Source: Larkinella soli
GTDB taxonomy: Bacteria > Bacteroidota > Bacteroidia > Cytophagales > Spirosomataceae
Assembly (NCBI RefSeq): GCF_003703975.1
Contig: NZ_QTJY01000004.1
Span: 248,001-312,000 of the forward strand
Direction of reading: 5' to 3'
Length of the DNA: 64,000 nt
In this document: positions 1 to 8,900 of the stretch, piece after piece
How positions within the stretch are numbered: the first letter of the stretch is position 1
Layout: every line of letters starts with the position of its first letter
Made by a program: the position numbers and the translations under genes
Notes under the pieces: generated by a model
The model's input: the letters and a program-made list of their open reading frames with translations, nothing else
The model's database searches: none
What the model was told of the DNA's origin: nothing

Positions 1-15
1 CTGAAACGTAAATTG

Positions 16-23
16 TAACTTTG
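16..23 (+). promoter_or_regulatory. Bacteroidota -7 promoter element upstream of skp-like gene
   Basis: TAACTTTG matches the Bacteroidota -7 consensus TAnnTTTG and lies 33 bp before the start codon of the chaperone gene. The matching -33 TTG would fall outside the window, so only half of the promoter can be seen. Confidence 0.5.
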
Positions 24-56
24 TAAAATCTTTAATCCATTAATTAACTGTTTCTT

Positions 57-653
57 GTGAAAAACGCATCGTTGATTTTAAACGCCGTTCTGGCGGTTGC
101 CGTAGCTGTTTTGTACTACCTGCACTTTTCTGAGAAGAAAAATCCTGAACCCGTTGCCGCCGTTACCACCCCGGCTGCGCCTGCCCGCAAGATGGTTTTT
201 GTCAATGTCGACTCCCTGCTGACCAAATATGAATATTTCAAGGATACCCGCAAAGTACTGGAAAGTAAACGATATCAGCTGGACAACGAACTGAATAACA
301 AAGGCCGTTCCCTCCAGAACGAGGTGGCTTTCTTCCAGCAGCGCGCCCAGACGATGACGCTGGAACAGGCCCGGGCGACGGAAGCCTCCCTGCAGAAAAA
401 ACAGCAGGATCTGGTAGCCTATCGGGATCGCGTCGTTCAGCAACTGGCCGAGGAGGAGCAGAAAAAGAACGAAGAACTGTACAACCAGATTCAGGACTAT
501 CTCCGCAAGGTGAACAAGCAGAATAAATACGATTTTGTGCTGGGCTATACCAAAGGCGGAGGAATTCTCTTTGCCGACGGCTCGCTGGATGCCACCCGGC
601 AGATCATCGAAGGGCTGAACAAGGAGTACACACAGAAACAAACGAAGAAATAA
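57..653 (+). CDS. OmpH/Skp family periplasmic chaperone
   Basis: The 198-residue protein opens with a hydrophobic segment (about residues 5-22) that acts as a signal peptide or membrane anchor. A short Pro/Ala linker follows, then a long charged, Gln/Glu/Lys-rich coiled coil (about 55-160) and a beta-type end. This is the architecture of Skp/OmpH chaperones, which hold unfolded outer-membrane proteins in the periplasm for the Bam machinery. The segment around residue 44, with KMVFVNVDSLL, matches the usual start of the mature OmpH domain. The start is GTG; no in-frame ATG precedes it, and a promoter element sits 33 bp upstream. A hairpin terminator follows. Family assignment is good; the specific client proteins are unknown. 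Confidence 0.85.
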   Translation: MKNASLILNAVLAVAVAVLYYLHFSEKKNPEPVAAVTTPAAPARKMVFVNVDSLLTKYEYFKDTRKVLESKRYQLDNELNNKGRSLQNEVAFFQQRAQTMTLEQARATEASLQKKQQDLVAYRDRVVQQLAEEEQKKNEELYNQIQDYLRKVNKQNKYDFVLGYTKGGGILFADGSLDATRQIIEGLNKEYTQKQTKK

Positions 654-673
654 GGGCTTTTTCGGCTCCTGTT

Positions 674-710
674 AAAGCTTTCTCCGCCCTCGGGGAAGGC
701 TTTTTATTTT
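674..710 (+). terminator. Rho-independent terminator after skp-like gene
   Basis: AAAGCTTTCTCC (674-685) pairs, with G-U pairs, to GGGGAAGGCTTT (692-703), and a T-rich tract to 710 follows. It begins 20 bp after the stop codon. Confidence 0.75.
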
Positions 711-784
711 CCGACCTGTCCCGGTCGGATGGTTCCTGTCAGTACGGCACAATAATTGTTTAGATATACAAGGGTGACCTTATT

Positions 785-897
785 CTGGAGTAAGCCGGTA
801 TGTGCGGAAGAATCTGAGGCTGTGGTTCGTCCGTATAGCCTGCCTGATCGATCGGTATGGTGAAATGCCGGCTTCTCCAGTTTTATCTCTTTTTGTC
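785..897 (+). ncRNA. Candidate structured RNA between two terminators
   Basis: In the 366-bp gap between the skp-like gene and smpB, CTGGAG-T-AAGCCGG (785-798) is complementary to CCGGCTTCTCCAG (868-880), a 13-bp stem with one bulged base. An inner stem pairs AGGCT (817-821) with AGCCT (837-841). A T-rich stretch (881-894) follows the closing stem, so the element could end transcription by itself. No convincing promoter was found immediately upstream and it matches no RNA family I recognise. It is not tmRNA: there is no CCA-ended acceptor stem and no tag-peptide reading frame. The short ORFs across it look non-coding. It may be a small RNA, a smpB leader or simply a large hairpin. Confidence 0.3.
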
Positions 898-915
898 CGT
901 TGATGATTCGATCTG

Positions 916-942
916 AACCCCGAAGGGCCCTTCGGGGTTTTC
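916..942. terminator. Strong palindromic terminator upstream of smpB
   Basis: AACCCCGAAGGG (916-927) is followed directly by its exact complement CCCTTCGGGGTT (928-939) and more T residues. The palindrome is symmetric and could work for both strands. It closes the non-coding segment 710-915. Confidence 0.7.
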
Positions 943-1019
943 TGTTCACAAATTGGTAATTTTACGCCCAAACCTACCGGTGGGCCGGGCGTATCGGCTC
1001 ATCATTGTCGAAACAGAAT

Positions 1020-1478
1020 ATGGCGGACAAGGCAATTGCAAAACAGGTCGACATCAAAAACCGTCGGGCCTCGTTTGAATACTTTTTTCTGGAAACCTAC
1101 ACGGCCGGGATCATGCTGACCGGCACCGAGATAAAATCCGTCCGGCAGGGAAAGGTCAATCTGGGCGACGCGTATTGTCTGTTCATGGGCGACGAATTGT
1201 ACGTCCGGCAGATGCACATCTCGCAGTATACCGAAGGAACCTACAACAACCACGAACCCCTGCGCGACCGGAAGCTTCTGCTGCAGAAACGGGAGCTGAA
1301 GCGGCTGGTTTCGAAGCTGACCGACCAGGGACTGACGATCATCCCGACACGGCTGTTCATCAACGACCGCGGTTTTGCCAAGCTGGACATCGCGCTGGCC
1401 AAAGGGAAGAAGCTGTACGATAAGCGGGAAACCATTAAGGAAAGGGACGTTTCGCGGGAAATGAGCCGGGAGCAATAA
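1020..1478 (+). CDS. smpB: SsrA (tmRNA)-binding protein SmpB
   Basis: SmpB binds tmRNA and carries it to stalled ribosomes for trans-translation. The 152-residue product has the family core: RRASFEYFFLETYTAGI near the N-terminus, GTEIKSVRQGKVNLGDAY at about residues 35-52, and the basic C-terminal tail ending in KKLYDKRETIKERD. Length is normal for the family. An upstream in-frame TTG at 1005 would add five residues, but ATG 1020 gives the standard start. A terminator at 916-942 separates it from upstream transcription. The sequence TAATTTTA at 957-964 resembles a -7 element but is imperfect. The tmRNA gene itself was not found in this window. Confidence 0.96.
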   Translation: MADKAIAKQVDIKNRRASFEYFFLETYTAGIMLTGTEIKSVRQGKVNLGDAYCLFMGDELYVRQMHISQYTEGTYNNHEPLRDRKLLLQKRELKRLVSKLTDQGLTIIPTRLFINDRGFAKLDIALAKGKKLYDKRETIKERDVSREMSREQ

Positions 1479-1607
1479 GGCACCGAAAAGCCCGGAAGCC
1501 GTTCGCTTTCAGATTTGTAAAAAAATAAAACAACTTGGCCGGGACGTATCGTTTTTATAATGAATTATAGTTAACTTGCTTAAAAAGAGAGGAGCCAGAC
1601 AAGCATT

Positions 1608-2120
1608 ATGGGCAGGAAAGTACTGGTGCTTAATCAAGACTATAGCGCATTGAGCATCTGTTCCGTACCGAAAGCGTTCTTGTTAGTCTACCTGAACAAA
1701 GCGGAACTCGTTGCTGAATCTCAGACCTACGTTCTACGCACCGTGGACGATGAATATCCGTCTCCTACCGTTATCCGCCTTCACCGTTATGTCCACCTGC
1801 CCTACAAGGGCGTCATGCTGAACCGTCAGAACATCTTCAAACGGGACGGCAATCGCTGCCAGTACTGCGGAACCCACGATGATCTGACGCTCGACCATGT
1901 TCTTCCGAAGTCGCGGGGCGGAAAGACGAACTGGGACAATCTGGTGACGGCCTGCAAGCGCTGCAATTCCAAAAAAGGCGATCTGACCCCGGAAGAATCC
2001 GGAATGAAGCTCCATCAGAAACCCTTCAAACCGTCCTTCCTGGTGTTTCTGCGGGATTTCTCCGGATCGGTGGAGGAGAGCTGGATGCCCTTCCTGGCGA
2101 AGCGTGAAAAGGCCTACTGA
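1608..2120 (+). CDS. HNH endonuclease family protein
   Basis: The 170-residue protein carries a zinc-type HNH domain: C84-x2-C87, LDHVLPKSRGG (catalytic His region, about residues 97-107), an Asn/Asp turn, and C116-x2-C119. The N-terminal half (VLVLNQDYSALSICSVPKA) is the conserved extension of the widespread stand-alone HNH proteins of Bacteroidota and Cyanobacteria. There is no partner methylase or toxin-like gene nearby, and the gene sits among housekeeping genes. A chromosomal DNA-processing role is therefore more likely than a selfish homing function; the substrate is unknown. ATG 1608 begins with the conserved MGRKVLVLNQDY. Confidence 0.88.
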   Translation: MGRKVLVLNQDYSALSICSVPKAFLLVYLNKAELVAESQTYVLRTVDDEYPSPTVIRLHRYVHLPYKGVMLNRQNIFKRDGNRCQYCGTHDDLTLDHVLPKSRGGKTNWDNLVTACKRCNSKKGDLTPEESGMKLHQKPFKPSFLVFLRDFSGSVEESWMPFLAKREKAY

Positions 2121-2147
2121 TCATCCCTGACATTTCTGAATAAAAAA

Positions 2148-2192
2148 ACCGGAAAGGCCGGATCGGAGCGGACAGGCTTCGGCCCGGTCTTT
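2148..2192 (+). terminator. Possible terminator after HNH gene
   Basis: ACCG (2148-2151) and GGCCG (2156-2160) can pair with CGGCCCGGT (2180-2188), followed by CTTTCT. The stem is interrupted and the T tract is short, so this is a weak call. Confidence 0.3.
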
Positions 2193-2259
2193 CTGCCTTT
2201 ATTGTCAGGTAATTCTCGCATTTTTAATCGATTTCAAACTTTTTTTTCAAAAAGATTAC

Positions 2260-2267
2260 TATTTTTG
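2260..2267 (+). promoter_or_regulatory. -7 promoter element of rpsA
   Basis: TATTTTTG matches TAnnTTTG. Transcription from it would begin near 2273, which excludes the in-frame upstream start at 2202 for S1 and leaves a leader of about 90 nt. The -33 region is T-rich but has no exact TTG at the ideal distance. Confidence 0.6.
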
Positions 2268-2363
2268 CACCTCCTTTTTTGGAGGACTGTTTCCAAATAC
2301 GAACTAAAATTCAGCCAGGAAGGCCCGGGGGCTGATGTAACAATGGGCCACAACCAAAATTTT

Positions 2364-4151
2364 ATGAGCAAAACGCAAACACTGCCGGCTTTTGATTGGG
2401 ACAAGGCAGACAACCGGGGTTTCGGTAGCGGCTATTCAGCGGAAGAAAGAAACCGCCTGGCTGAGCTGTACGACAATACCCTGGCGCAGGTAAACGAAAA
2501 AGAAGTAGTTACTGGAACCGTCGTCGGCATTACCGACCGGGAAGTTATTCTGAACATCGGTTTTAAATCAGACGGCCTTGTGCCGGCGTCGGAGTTTCGC
2601 GATCTGCCGGATCTGAAAATTGGCGATGAAGTAGAAGTATACGTAGAAAATCAGGAGGATCCCAACGGTCAGCTGGTGCTGTCGCGCAAGAAAGCCAAAG
2701 TCATCACGGCCTGGCAGAAAATCCAGCGCGCCCTCGACGAAGACCTCGTTATCGAAGGTTTCGTGAAGCGCCGGACCAAAGGGGGTCTGATTGTCGATAT
2801 TTATAGCATTGAAGCCTTCCTGCCCGGGTCGCAGATCGACGTGAAGCCGATCCGTGACTTCGACGTGTTCGTCGGCAAAAAGATGGAAGTGAAAGTGGTG
2901 AAAATCAACTACGCCAACGATAACGTAGTCGTTTCTCACAAAGTCCTGATCGAGAAAGATCTCGAAGCACAGCGTCAGCAGATCCTGAACAACCTCGAAA
3001 AAGGTCAGGTGCTGGAAGGTGTGATCAAAAACATGACCAACTTCGGGGTGTTCATCGACCTCGGTGGTGTCGATGGTCTGCTGCACATCACGGACATCTC
3101 GTGGGGCCGCATCAGCCATCCGTCCGAACTGCTGCACCTCGACCAGAAAGTCAACGTCGTGGTTCTCGACTTCGACGAAGACAAGAAGCGGATCTCCCTC
3201 GGCATGAAGCAGCTCCAGGCTCACCCCTGGGATTCACTGCCGCAGGACATTCAGGTCGGTTCGAAAGTTCGTGGCCGGATCGTCAATGTTGCCGACTACG
3301 GTGCGTTCCTTGAAATCATGCCGGGTGTCGAAGGGCTAATCCACGTTTCCGAAATGTCGTGGTCACAGCACCTGCGGAATCCTCAGGATTTCCTGAAAGT
3401 GGGCGACGAAGTGGAAGCCGTCGTGTTGACGCTCGACCGCAACGACCGCAAGATGTCGCTGGGTATCAAACAACTGACGGCCGATCCCTGGTCGCGGGCC
3501 GAACTGACGACGAAATACGCCGTCGGCACCCGTCACAAAGGCATCGTCCGGAACCTGACCAACTTCGGTCTGTTCCTGGAACTGGAAGAAGGCATCGACG
3601 GTCTGGTACACGTCTCCGACCTGTCGTGGACGAAGAAAATCAAGCATCCGTCCGACTTCATCAAGGTAGGTGAAGAACTGGAAGTCGTCGTGCTGGAACT
3701 GGACGTGGAAAACCGTCGTCTGGCGCTGGGTCATAAGCAACTGGAAGAAAACCCCTGGGATACGTTCGAAAGCGTTTTCACGCCGGGTTCCGTTCATCGC
3801 TGCACGATCCTGTCGAAAAACGACAAGGTGGCTACGCTCGAACTGCCGTACGGCATCGAAGGCTTCGCTTCCCTGAAGCAGCTGCAGAAGGAAGACGGTT
3901 CCTGGGCAGAAGTCGGCGAAACGCTCGACTTCAAAGTGCTCGAGTTCTCGAAAGAAGAGAAGCGCATCATGCTGTCGCACAACAAAACGTGGCAGGAGAA
4001 AGGTGAAGAGAGAAAGCCTGAGAAGAAACAGGCCGCTCCGAAGCCCGCTGCCGCCGGCAAAGAGCCGGAGCGTGGCGCTACCCTCGGCGACTTGGATGCC
4101 CTGGCTGCATTGAAAGAGCAAATGGAAGGCCGCGCCCAGAAAGGCGAATAA
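2364..4151 (+). CDS. rpsA: 30S ribosomal protein S1
   Basis: S1 binds mRNA on the small subunit and helps place structured or leader-poor mRNAs. This matters in Bacteroidota, where Shine-Dalgarno pairing is little used. The 595-residue protein contains six S1/OB-fold repeats. The best preserved are repeats 3-5, each with a GVFIDL-, GAFLEI- or GLFLEL-like strand and a GLLHITD- or GLVHVSD-like strand; repeats 1, 2 and 6 are more divergent, as in other S1 proteins. The tail is Lys/Ala/Pro-rich. ATG 2364 (MSKTQTLPAFDWDK) is preferred. ATG 2343 is a possible alternative, and the longer frame from 2202 starts upstream of the predicted transcript. Confidence 0.95.
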   Translation: MSKTQTLPAFDWDKADNRGFGSGYSAEERNRLAELYDNTLAQVNEKEVVTGTVVGITDREVILNIGFKSDGLVPASEFRDLPDLKIGDEVEVYVENQEDPNGQLVLSRKKAKVITAWQKIQRALDEDLVIEGFVKRRTKGGLIVDIYSIEAFLPGSQIDVKPIRDFDVFVGKKMEVKVVKINYANDNVVVSHKVLIEKDLEAQRQQILNNLEKGQVLEGVIKNMTNFGVFIDLGGVDGLLHITDISWGRISHPSELLHLDQKVNVVVLDFDEDKKRISLGMKQLQAHPWDSLPQDIQVGSKVRGRIVNVADYGAFLEIMPGVEGLIHVSEMSWSQHLRNPQDFLKVGDEVEAVVLTLDRNDRKMSLGIKQLTADPWSRAELTTKYAVGTRHKGIVRNLTNFGLFLELEEGIDGLVHVSDLSWTKKIKHPSDFIKVGEELEVVVLELDVENRRLALGHKQLEENPWDTFESVFTPGSVHRCTILSKNDKVATLELPYGIEGFASLKQLQKEDGSWAEVGETLDFKVLEFSKEEKRIMLSHNKTWQEKGEERKPEKKQAAPKPAAAGKEPERGATLGDLDALAALKEQMEGRAQKGE

Positions 4152-4168
4152 GGCAAATTTTTAAGGAG

Positions 4169-4211
4169 ACGTGCCGCCGACAATGAATTTTATATTAAGT
4201 TTGCGGCACGT
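4169..4211. terminator. Hairpin after rpsA, possible terminator
   Basis: ACGTGCCGC (4169-4177) pairs exactly with GCGGCACGT (4203-4211) across a 25-nt AT-rich loop. It begins 18 bp after the rpsA stop. Only TTTCC follows, so it may stabilise the 3' end rather than terminate. Confidence 0.4.
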
Positions 4212-4220
4212 TTCCGAGAA

Positions 4221-4304
4221 GTTTAAGGGTTGAGGGGTTCGAGAGTCGAGGGGGTCAGGTTACGAAGGCCGGCTCTCCAAACTCAAACTCCTCAACCCTC
4301 AAAC
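4221..4304. repeat. Long imperfect inverted repeat before tRNA-Cys
   Basis: The 19-base arm at 4221-4239 (GTTTAAGGGTTGAGGGGTT) pairs with 4286-4304 with two mismatches (one a possible G-U pair), and a short inner GAGAG/CTCTC pairing is possible. A second hairpin of similar GGGTTGAGG-like composition precedes tRNA-Gly at 24619-24681. Confidence 0.6.
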
Positions 4305-4312
4305 CAAGTAAC

Positions 4313-4383
4313 GGTCCTGTGGCCGAGTGGCTAGGCAGAGGTCTGCAAAACCTTTTACAGCGGTTCGAATCCGCTCGGGACCT
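4313..4383 (+). tRNA. tRNA-Cys (GCA)
   Basis: A complete cloverleaf can be drawn. The acceptor arm is GGTCCTG/CGGGACC, the anticodon loop CTGCAAA gives anticodon GCA, and the T arm is AGCGG-TTCGAAT-CCGCT. The discriminator base is U, as is typical of tRNA-Cys. The CCA end is not encoded. Confidence 0.95.
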
Positions 4384-4423
4384 CCGGGTCACTTTCGACC
4401 TTTACGGTTTTATACCTATATAT

Positions 4424-4476
4424 ATAATGCCATCTGCATGGGGTCTGAATCGCCCGGCAGATGGCATTATTTTTTA
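4424..4476. terminator. Terminator after tRNA-Cys
   Basis: ATAATGCCATCTGC (4424-4437) is the exact complement of 4457-4470, a 14-bp stem followed by six T residues. It isolates the tRNA from the respiratory operon downstream. Confidence 0.85.
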
Positions 4477-4587
4477 AACAATTCGTGATGAACAGCCGGT
4501 TTTGAGAAGGGCAGAAAACGGGTAGAAAAACAGGTAATTAGAAGAAGTATAAATAAAAAAGCCTGTCAAAATATCAAACCGCAAGTG

Positions 4588-4618
4588 TTTGATTAAAACC
4601 GTTCCTGTACTACTTTTG
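4588..4618 (+). promoter_or_regulatory. Promoter of the act-cox respiratory operon
   Basis: TTTG (4588-4591), a 19-bp spacer and TACTTTTG (4611-4618) form a full match to the Bacteroidota promoter consensus. The start codon of actA is 28 bp downstream. No second clear promoter is seen before the terminator at 21775, so this may drive all 16 following genes. Confidence 0.75.
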
Positions 4619-4645
4619 TGTGTTAATGGAAAATAATTAGTAGGT

Positions 4646-5941
4646 ATGCATACTGATTCTCATAGTTTCTCATTGATTAACAAGTACTTGCGAAGATCGA
4701 GCCGTGCATGGCTAATTGTACTGGCAGTTCTTTTTAACGGCTTTCTGGCCCATGCTCAGGATGCGGCAGCTCCGGCTGCAGGAGGAGCTGCCGGCGGTGA
4801 TGCAGCAAAAGGTAAAGAGTTGTATACCAGCTATTGTCAGCAGTGTCACGCCGTCACGGAGGAACAGGTAGTCGGTCCGGGTCTGAAAGGAATTCTGCAA
4901 CGTCGGGACGAAGCCTGGCTGATCAAATGGATCAAAAATCCCCAGGCCGTTATTTCGAGTGGCGACCCTTATGCGGTTGCCCTGTATAACAAGTTTCAGC
5001 CGATCGTCATGCAGAGTTTTCCGAATTTGTCGGACGACGACATTCGGTCCATTCTGGCCTATGTAGAAGAAACCGGTAAGCCCGCGGCCGCACCGACCCA
5101 GCAGGGCGGACAGGTAGCCAACGGGCCGGCTCAGGGCGGTGGTGCGACGGCTGAAAGCCCGTCCGGACTGTTCACGGCCGTACTGGCGGGTCTTCTGGTC
5201 GTCATGCTGCTGGTTCTGGGCGTTCTGCTGGTTCTGGTGACCATCCTGTCGAAGGCGGTAAGCCCGACGGCTGGCACCGACGCACCGGCAACTCCTTTCA
5301 TGCAGCGCCTGGGGGCCAATCTCAAAGCGGCCGCCGGTAACAGCACACTCCGCTCGATCGTCCTCTGGCTGTTCGTCTTCATCGTTACCAAACAGACCAT
5401 CGACGGCCTGTACAGTGTCGGTATTTCACAGGGATATGCTCCCAAGCAGCCGATCGCCTACTCGCACAAGCTTCACGCCGGTCAATACCAGATCAACTGT
5501 GCGTATTGCCATACGGGAGTTTATAAAGGGAAGTCGGCAACCATTCCTTCGGCTAATATCTGTATGAACTGCCACGGGGTGATCAAGAAAGAGTCTCCGG
5601 AAATTCAAAAGATTTATAAAGCCATTGAGGAAGATCGCCCTATCGAATGGGTTCGTGTACATAACCTGCCTGATCTGGCTTACTTCAACCACGCGCAGCA
5701 TACCAACGTTGGTCAGGTCAATTGCCAGACCTGCCATGGTCAGATCGAGAAGATGGAAGTGGTAGAGCAGCGCTCGTCACTGACGATGGGCTGGTGTATC
5801 GACTGCCACCGGAAGACCGAAGTTGCTACGAAGGACAATGCTTATTACGACAAGCTGGTGGCCCTTCACAGAAAAGAAAGCAAGCAACCGTTGCGTGTAG
5901 CAAATATCGGTGGTCTGGAATGCTCTAAATGCCACTATTAA
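4646..5941 (+). CDS. actA: Alternative complex III subunit ActA, multiheme cytochrome c with extra N-terminal monoheme domain
   Basis: ActA is the periplasmic multiheme electron carrier of alternative complex III (quinol:cytochrome c/oxidase oxidoreductase). The 431-residue protein has a signal sequence ending near AHAQ. A monoheme cytochrome c domain follows (C64-x2-C67-H68), then a Pro/Ala/Gln-rich linker, one hydrophobic segment (about 175-203) and a second one (about 238-262). The C-terminal part carries five CxxCH motifs, with first cysteines at 285, 306, 360, 384 and 426; the last lies four residues from the C-terminus. Characterised ActA proteins have five hemes, so the sixth, N-terminal heme is a fusion or lineage extension. 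First gene of the operon. Confidence 0.9.
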   Translation: MHTDSHSFSLINKYLRRSSRAWLIVLAVLFNGFLAHAQDAAAPAAGGAAGGDAAKGKELYTSYCQQCHAVTEEQVVGPGLKGILQRRDEAWLIKWIKNPQAVISSGDPYAVALYNKFQPIVMQSFPNLSDDDIRSILAYVEETGKPAAAPTQQGGQVANGPAQGGGATAESPSGLFTAVLAGLLVVMLLVLGVLLVLVTILSKAVSPTAGTDAPATPFMQRLGANLKAAAGNSTLRSIVLWLFVFIVTKQTIDGLYSVGISQGYAPKQPIAYSHKLHAGQYQINCAYCHTGVYKGKSATIPSANICMNCHGVIKKESPEIQKIYKAIEEDRPIEWVRVHNLPDLAYFNHAQHTNVGQVNCQTCHGQIEKMEVVEQRSSLTMGWCIDCHRKTEVATKDNAYYDKLVALHRKESKQPLRVANIGGLECSKCHY

Positions 5942-5985
5942 TCACGTTGAACCCATTAAACAGTTGAACGAACTATCAGGACTGT

Positions 5986-8900
5986 ATGGAAAGTACAAAT
6001 AAGCGGTATTGGAGGGGGCTGGAAGAACTACGCAACGACGAATCTTTTGTAAAAAACGCGTATAAGGAGTTTTCAGACGCCAGTACCGAGAATAAGACCA
6101 CCGAATCTGAAAGTATAGTTGACGGAATCGGCTCCGACCGCCGGGATTTTCTGAAAGTCCTGGGTTTTGGTATGGCGGCCGTTTCACTGGCGGCCTGCGA
6201 TGCACCGGTGCATCGCGCCATCCCTTACATCAATAAGCCGGAAACCATATTCCCTTCGATTGCCGACTACTACGCATCAACGTATAGTGAGGGGGGCGAC
6301 TTTGCTCCCGTCCTGGTCAAAACCCGGGAAGGTCGCCCTATTAAAATTGAAGGTAATGCTTCTTCTACCCTAACCCTGGGCGGTACTACTTCCCGGGTGC
6401 AGGCTTCCGTTCTGTCTCTGTACGACATCGACAAACTGAAGGGACCCAAGCGGGGAGAAGCGGACATCGACTGGGCAACGGCCGACCGCGAGATCCTGAA
6501 TCAGCTTCAGTCGATCGCCGGCCGGGGCGGTGCCATCCGGATTGTTTCTTCCACGATTATCAGCCCGTCTACCAAGGCGGTTATTGCTGATTTCATCGCG
6601 AAATACCCGACGGCCCGTCATATTCAGTACGATGCCAACTCGGTATACGGCATCGTGAAGGCTAACCAGGCTTCTTTCGGCAGAGCCGTCGTCCCGTCGT
6701 ATGATTTCAGTAAAGCCCGGACCATTGTCAGTATCGGTGCCGACTTCCTGGGGTCCTGGGTGGCTCCGCTCGAATTTTCCGTTCAGTACGGGAAGACCCG
6801 GAAAATTGGGTCTATCGGCAACGGTAAGAAGACGATGTCCCGGCACTACCAGTTCGAGGCTCCTTTCACGATGACCGGTGCCAACGCCGATTATCGGACG
6901 CCGATCAAGCCCTCTCAGGAGGGTCTGGTGGTGGCCAACCTCTATAATAAGGTAGCGGCCAAGGTAGGGGGCACCGCGATCAGCGTTCCGTCGCTGAACG
7001 TGGCCAACCTGGATAAGGCCGCCAACGACCTGGTGGCTGCCCGGGGCGCTGCTCTGGTGGTCTCCGGCTCCAACGACGCCAACGTTCAGGTAGTCGTCAA
7101 TGCCCTGAACAACCTGCTGGGCAGCTACGGCTCTACCATCGACCTGGGTCGTCCGCTGAATACCCGCCAGGGGAACGACGAAGCCATGAACGCCTTTATC
7201 AATGAAGTGAAGGGCGGTCAGGTACAGGGCGTTTTCTTCTACGCAGCCAACCCGGTTTATGACCACCCGCGTGGGGCCGAGTTGAGAGACGCGCTTTCAC
7301 GCGTGCCTCTTTCCGTGTCCTTCGGCGATCGGGCCGATGAGACGGGGTCTATCTGTAAATTCATCTGTCCGTCTCCCCACTATCTAGAGTCCTGGAACGA
7401 CGCGGAGCCGAAAACTGGCTATTTCAGCCTCGTCCAGCCCACGATCAACCTGATTTTCAAGACCCGTCAGGCGCAGTCGTCGCTGCTGAAGTGGGCCGGG
7501 CTGAACCCGAACTTTGAAACTTACGTCAAAAATTACTGGCGGACTAATATTTTCCCGCAGGCCGGAAGCGGTGCTTCTTTCGAGCAGTTCTGGATTCAGT
7601 CCCTGCACGACGGCGTCATTGAGCCCAAAACGGCTCCGACGGCTACAGGAGCGGCTTTTGCCGGTAACGTAGCCGCAGCCGCCACCGGGATCGGTCAGCG
7701 GTACAAGGCCAATGCCACCGGCATCGAACTGGCACTTTATGAAAAAGTGAGCATCGGTACGGGCGCCGAGGCCAACAACCCGTGGCTGCAGGAAGTGCCG
7801 GATCCGGTGACGAAAGCCTGCTGGGACAATTATGCCGTTCTATCACATAAAACGGCGAAAGACCTGGGCGTCGAACAAGGTTCCCTGGTTTCCGTTGAAG
7901 TAAGCGGGAAGCCGGCCATCGAACTTCCGGTCGTCGTGCAGCCTGGTCTGGCCGAGAACGTGGTCGCGGTTGCCATCGGTTACGGCCGTGAAAAAGCCGG
8001 CAAGTCGGCGGATGGTGTTGGAAAGAATGCTTATCCGCTGGCATCCGTCGTAGGGGGATCCGTTGCCTTTTCCGGAGCGACGGTCAATCTTACCAAAGCC
8101 GGCGGTCACCGGGAAATTGCCCAGACGCAGACCCACCATACGGTTATGGGACGTCGTGCGGTCATTCAGGAAGCCCGTCTGGCCTCTTACCAGAAAGATT
8201 CGAAAGCCGGTCGGTTCCTGCCTAAAGTTCAGACGGCGGAAGGGCCGGTGAGCCCCACCGATATTACCCTCTGGAACGGTTACGGAAAACCCAATCACTC
8301 CTGGGGGATGGTCATCGACCTGAACTCGTGCATCGGCTGTAACGCCTGTGTGGTGGGTTGTATCTCCGAAAATAATATTCCGACGGTCGGTCGCCAGGAA
8401 GTGATCAACCGGCGCGAGATGCACTGGATCCGGATCGACCGCTACTACAGCAGCGATGCGCCGGAAGAAGATTACAAGGGTCTGGAGGTCGCTTCCGAGA
8501 ACCCGGAGGTCGTCTTCCAGCCGATGCTCTGCCAGCATTGTTCGAATGCGCCCTGTGAAACGGTTTGCCCGGTCATCGCGACTTCCCATAGTACGGAAGG
8601 TCTTAATCAGATGACCTACAACCGCTGCATCGGGACCCGTTACTGTGCGAACAACTGTCCGTACAAAGTGCGTCGTTTCAACTGGTTCAAGTATTTCAAC
8701 AACGATAATTTCGACTACCACTTCAACAACGACCTGGGCAAGATGGTCATCAACCCGGATGTCACGGTTCGTTCACGGGGGGTTATCGAGAAGTGTTCTT
8801 TCTGCGTACAGCGGATTCAGGAAGGAAAACTGAATGCGAAAAAAGAACGCAGAAGACCCTATCCGGATGAAATCCAGACGGCCTGTGCTCAGGCCTGCCC

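Noticed and set aside
785-897. tmRNA gene next to smpB
   Set aside because: No alanyl-tRNA-like ends and no tag-peptide frame; only a hairpin is seen.
704-971. Two overlapping minus-strand frames in the smpB upstream gap
   Set aside because: Short, without recognisable features, and they run through the terminator and hairpin sequences, so the segment is treated as non-coding.
1608-2120. Homing endonuclease or restriction system
   Set aside because: The HNH gene stands alone among housekeeping genes, with no methylase, intron or inserted target gene.
2202-2363. N-terminal extension of ribosomal protein S1 by 54 residues
   Set aside because: The -7 element at 2260 puts the transcript start downstream of this region, and the extension is not like S1.
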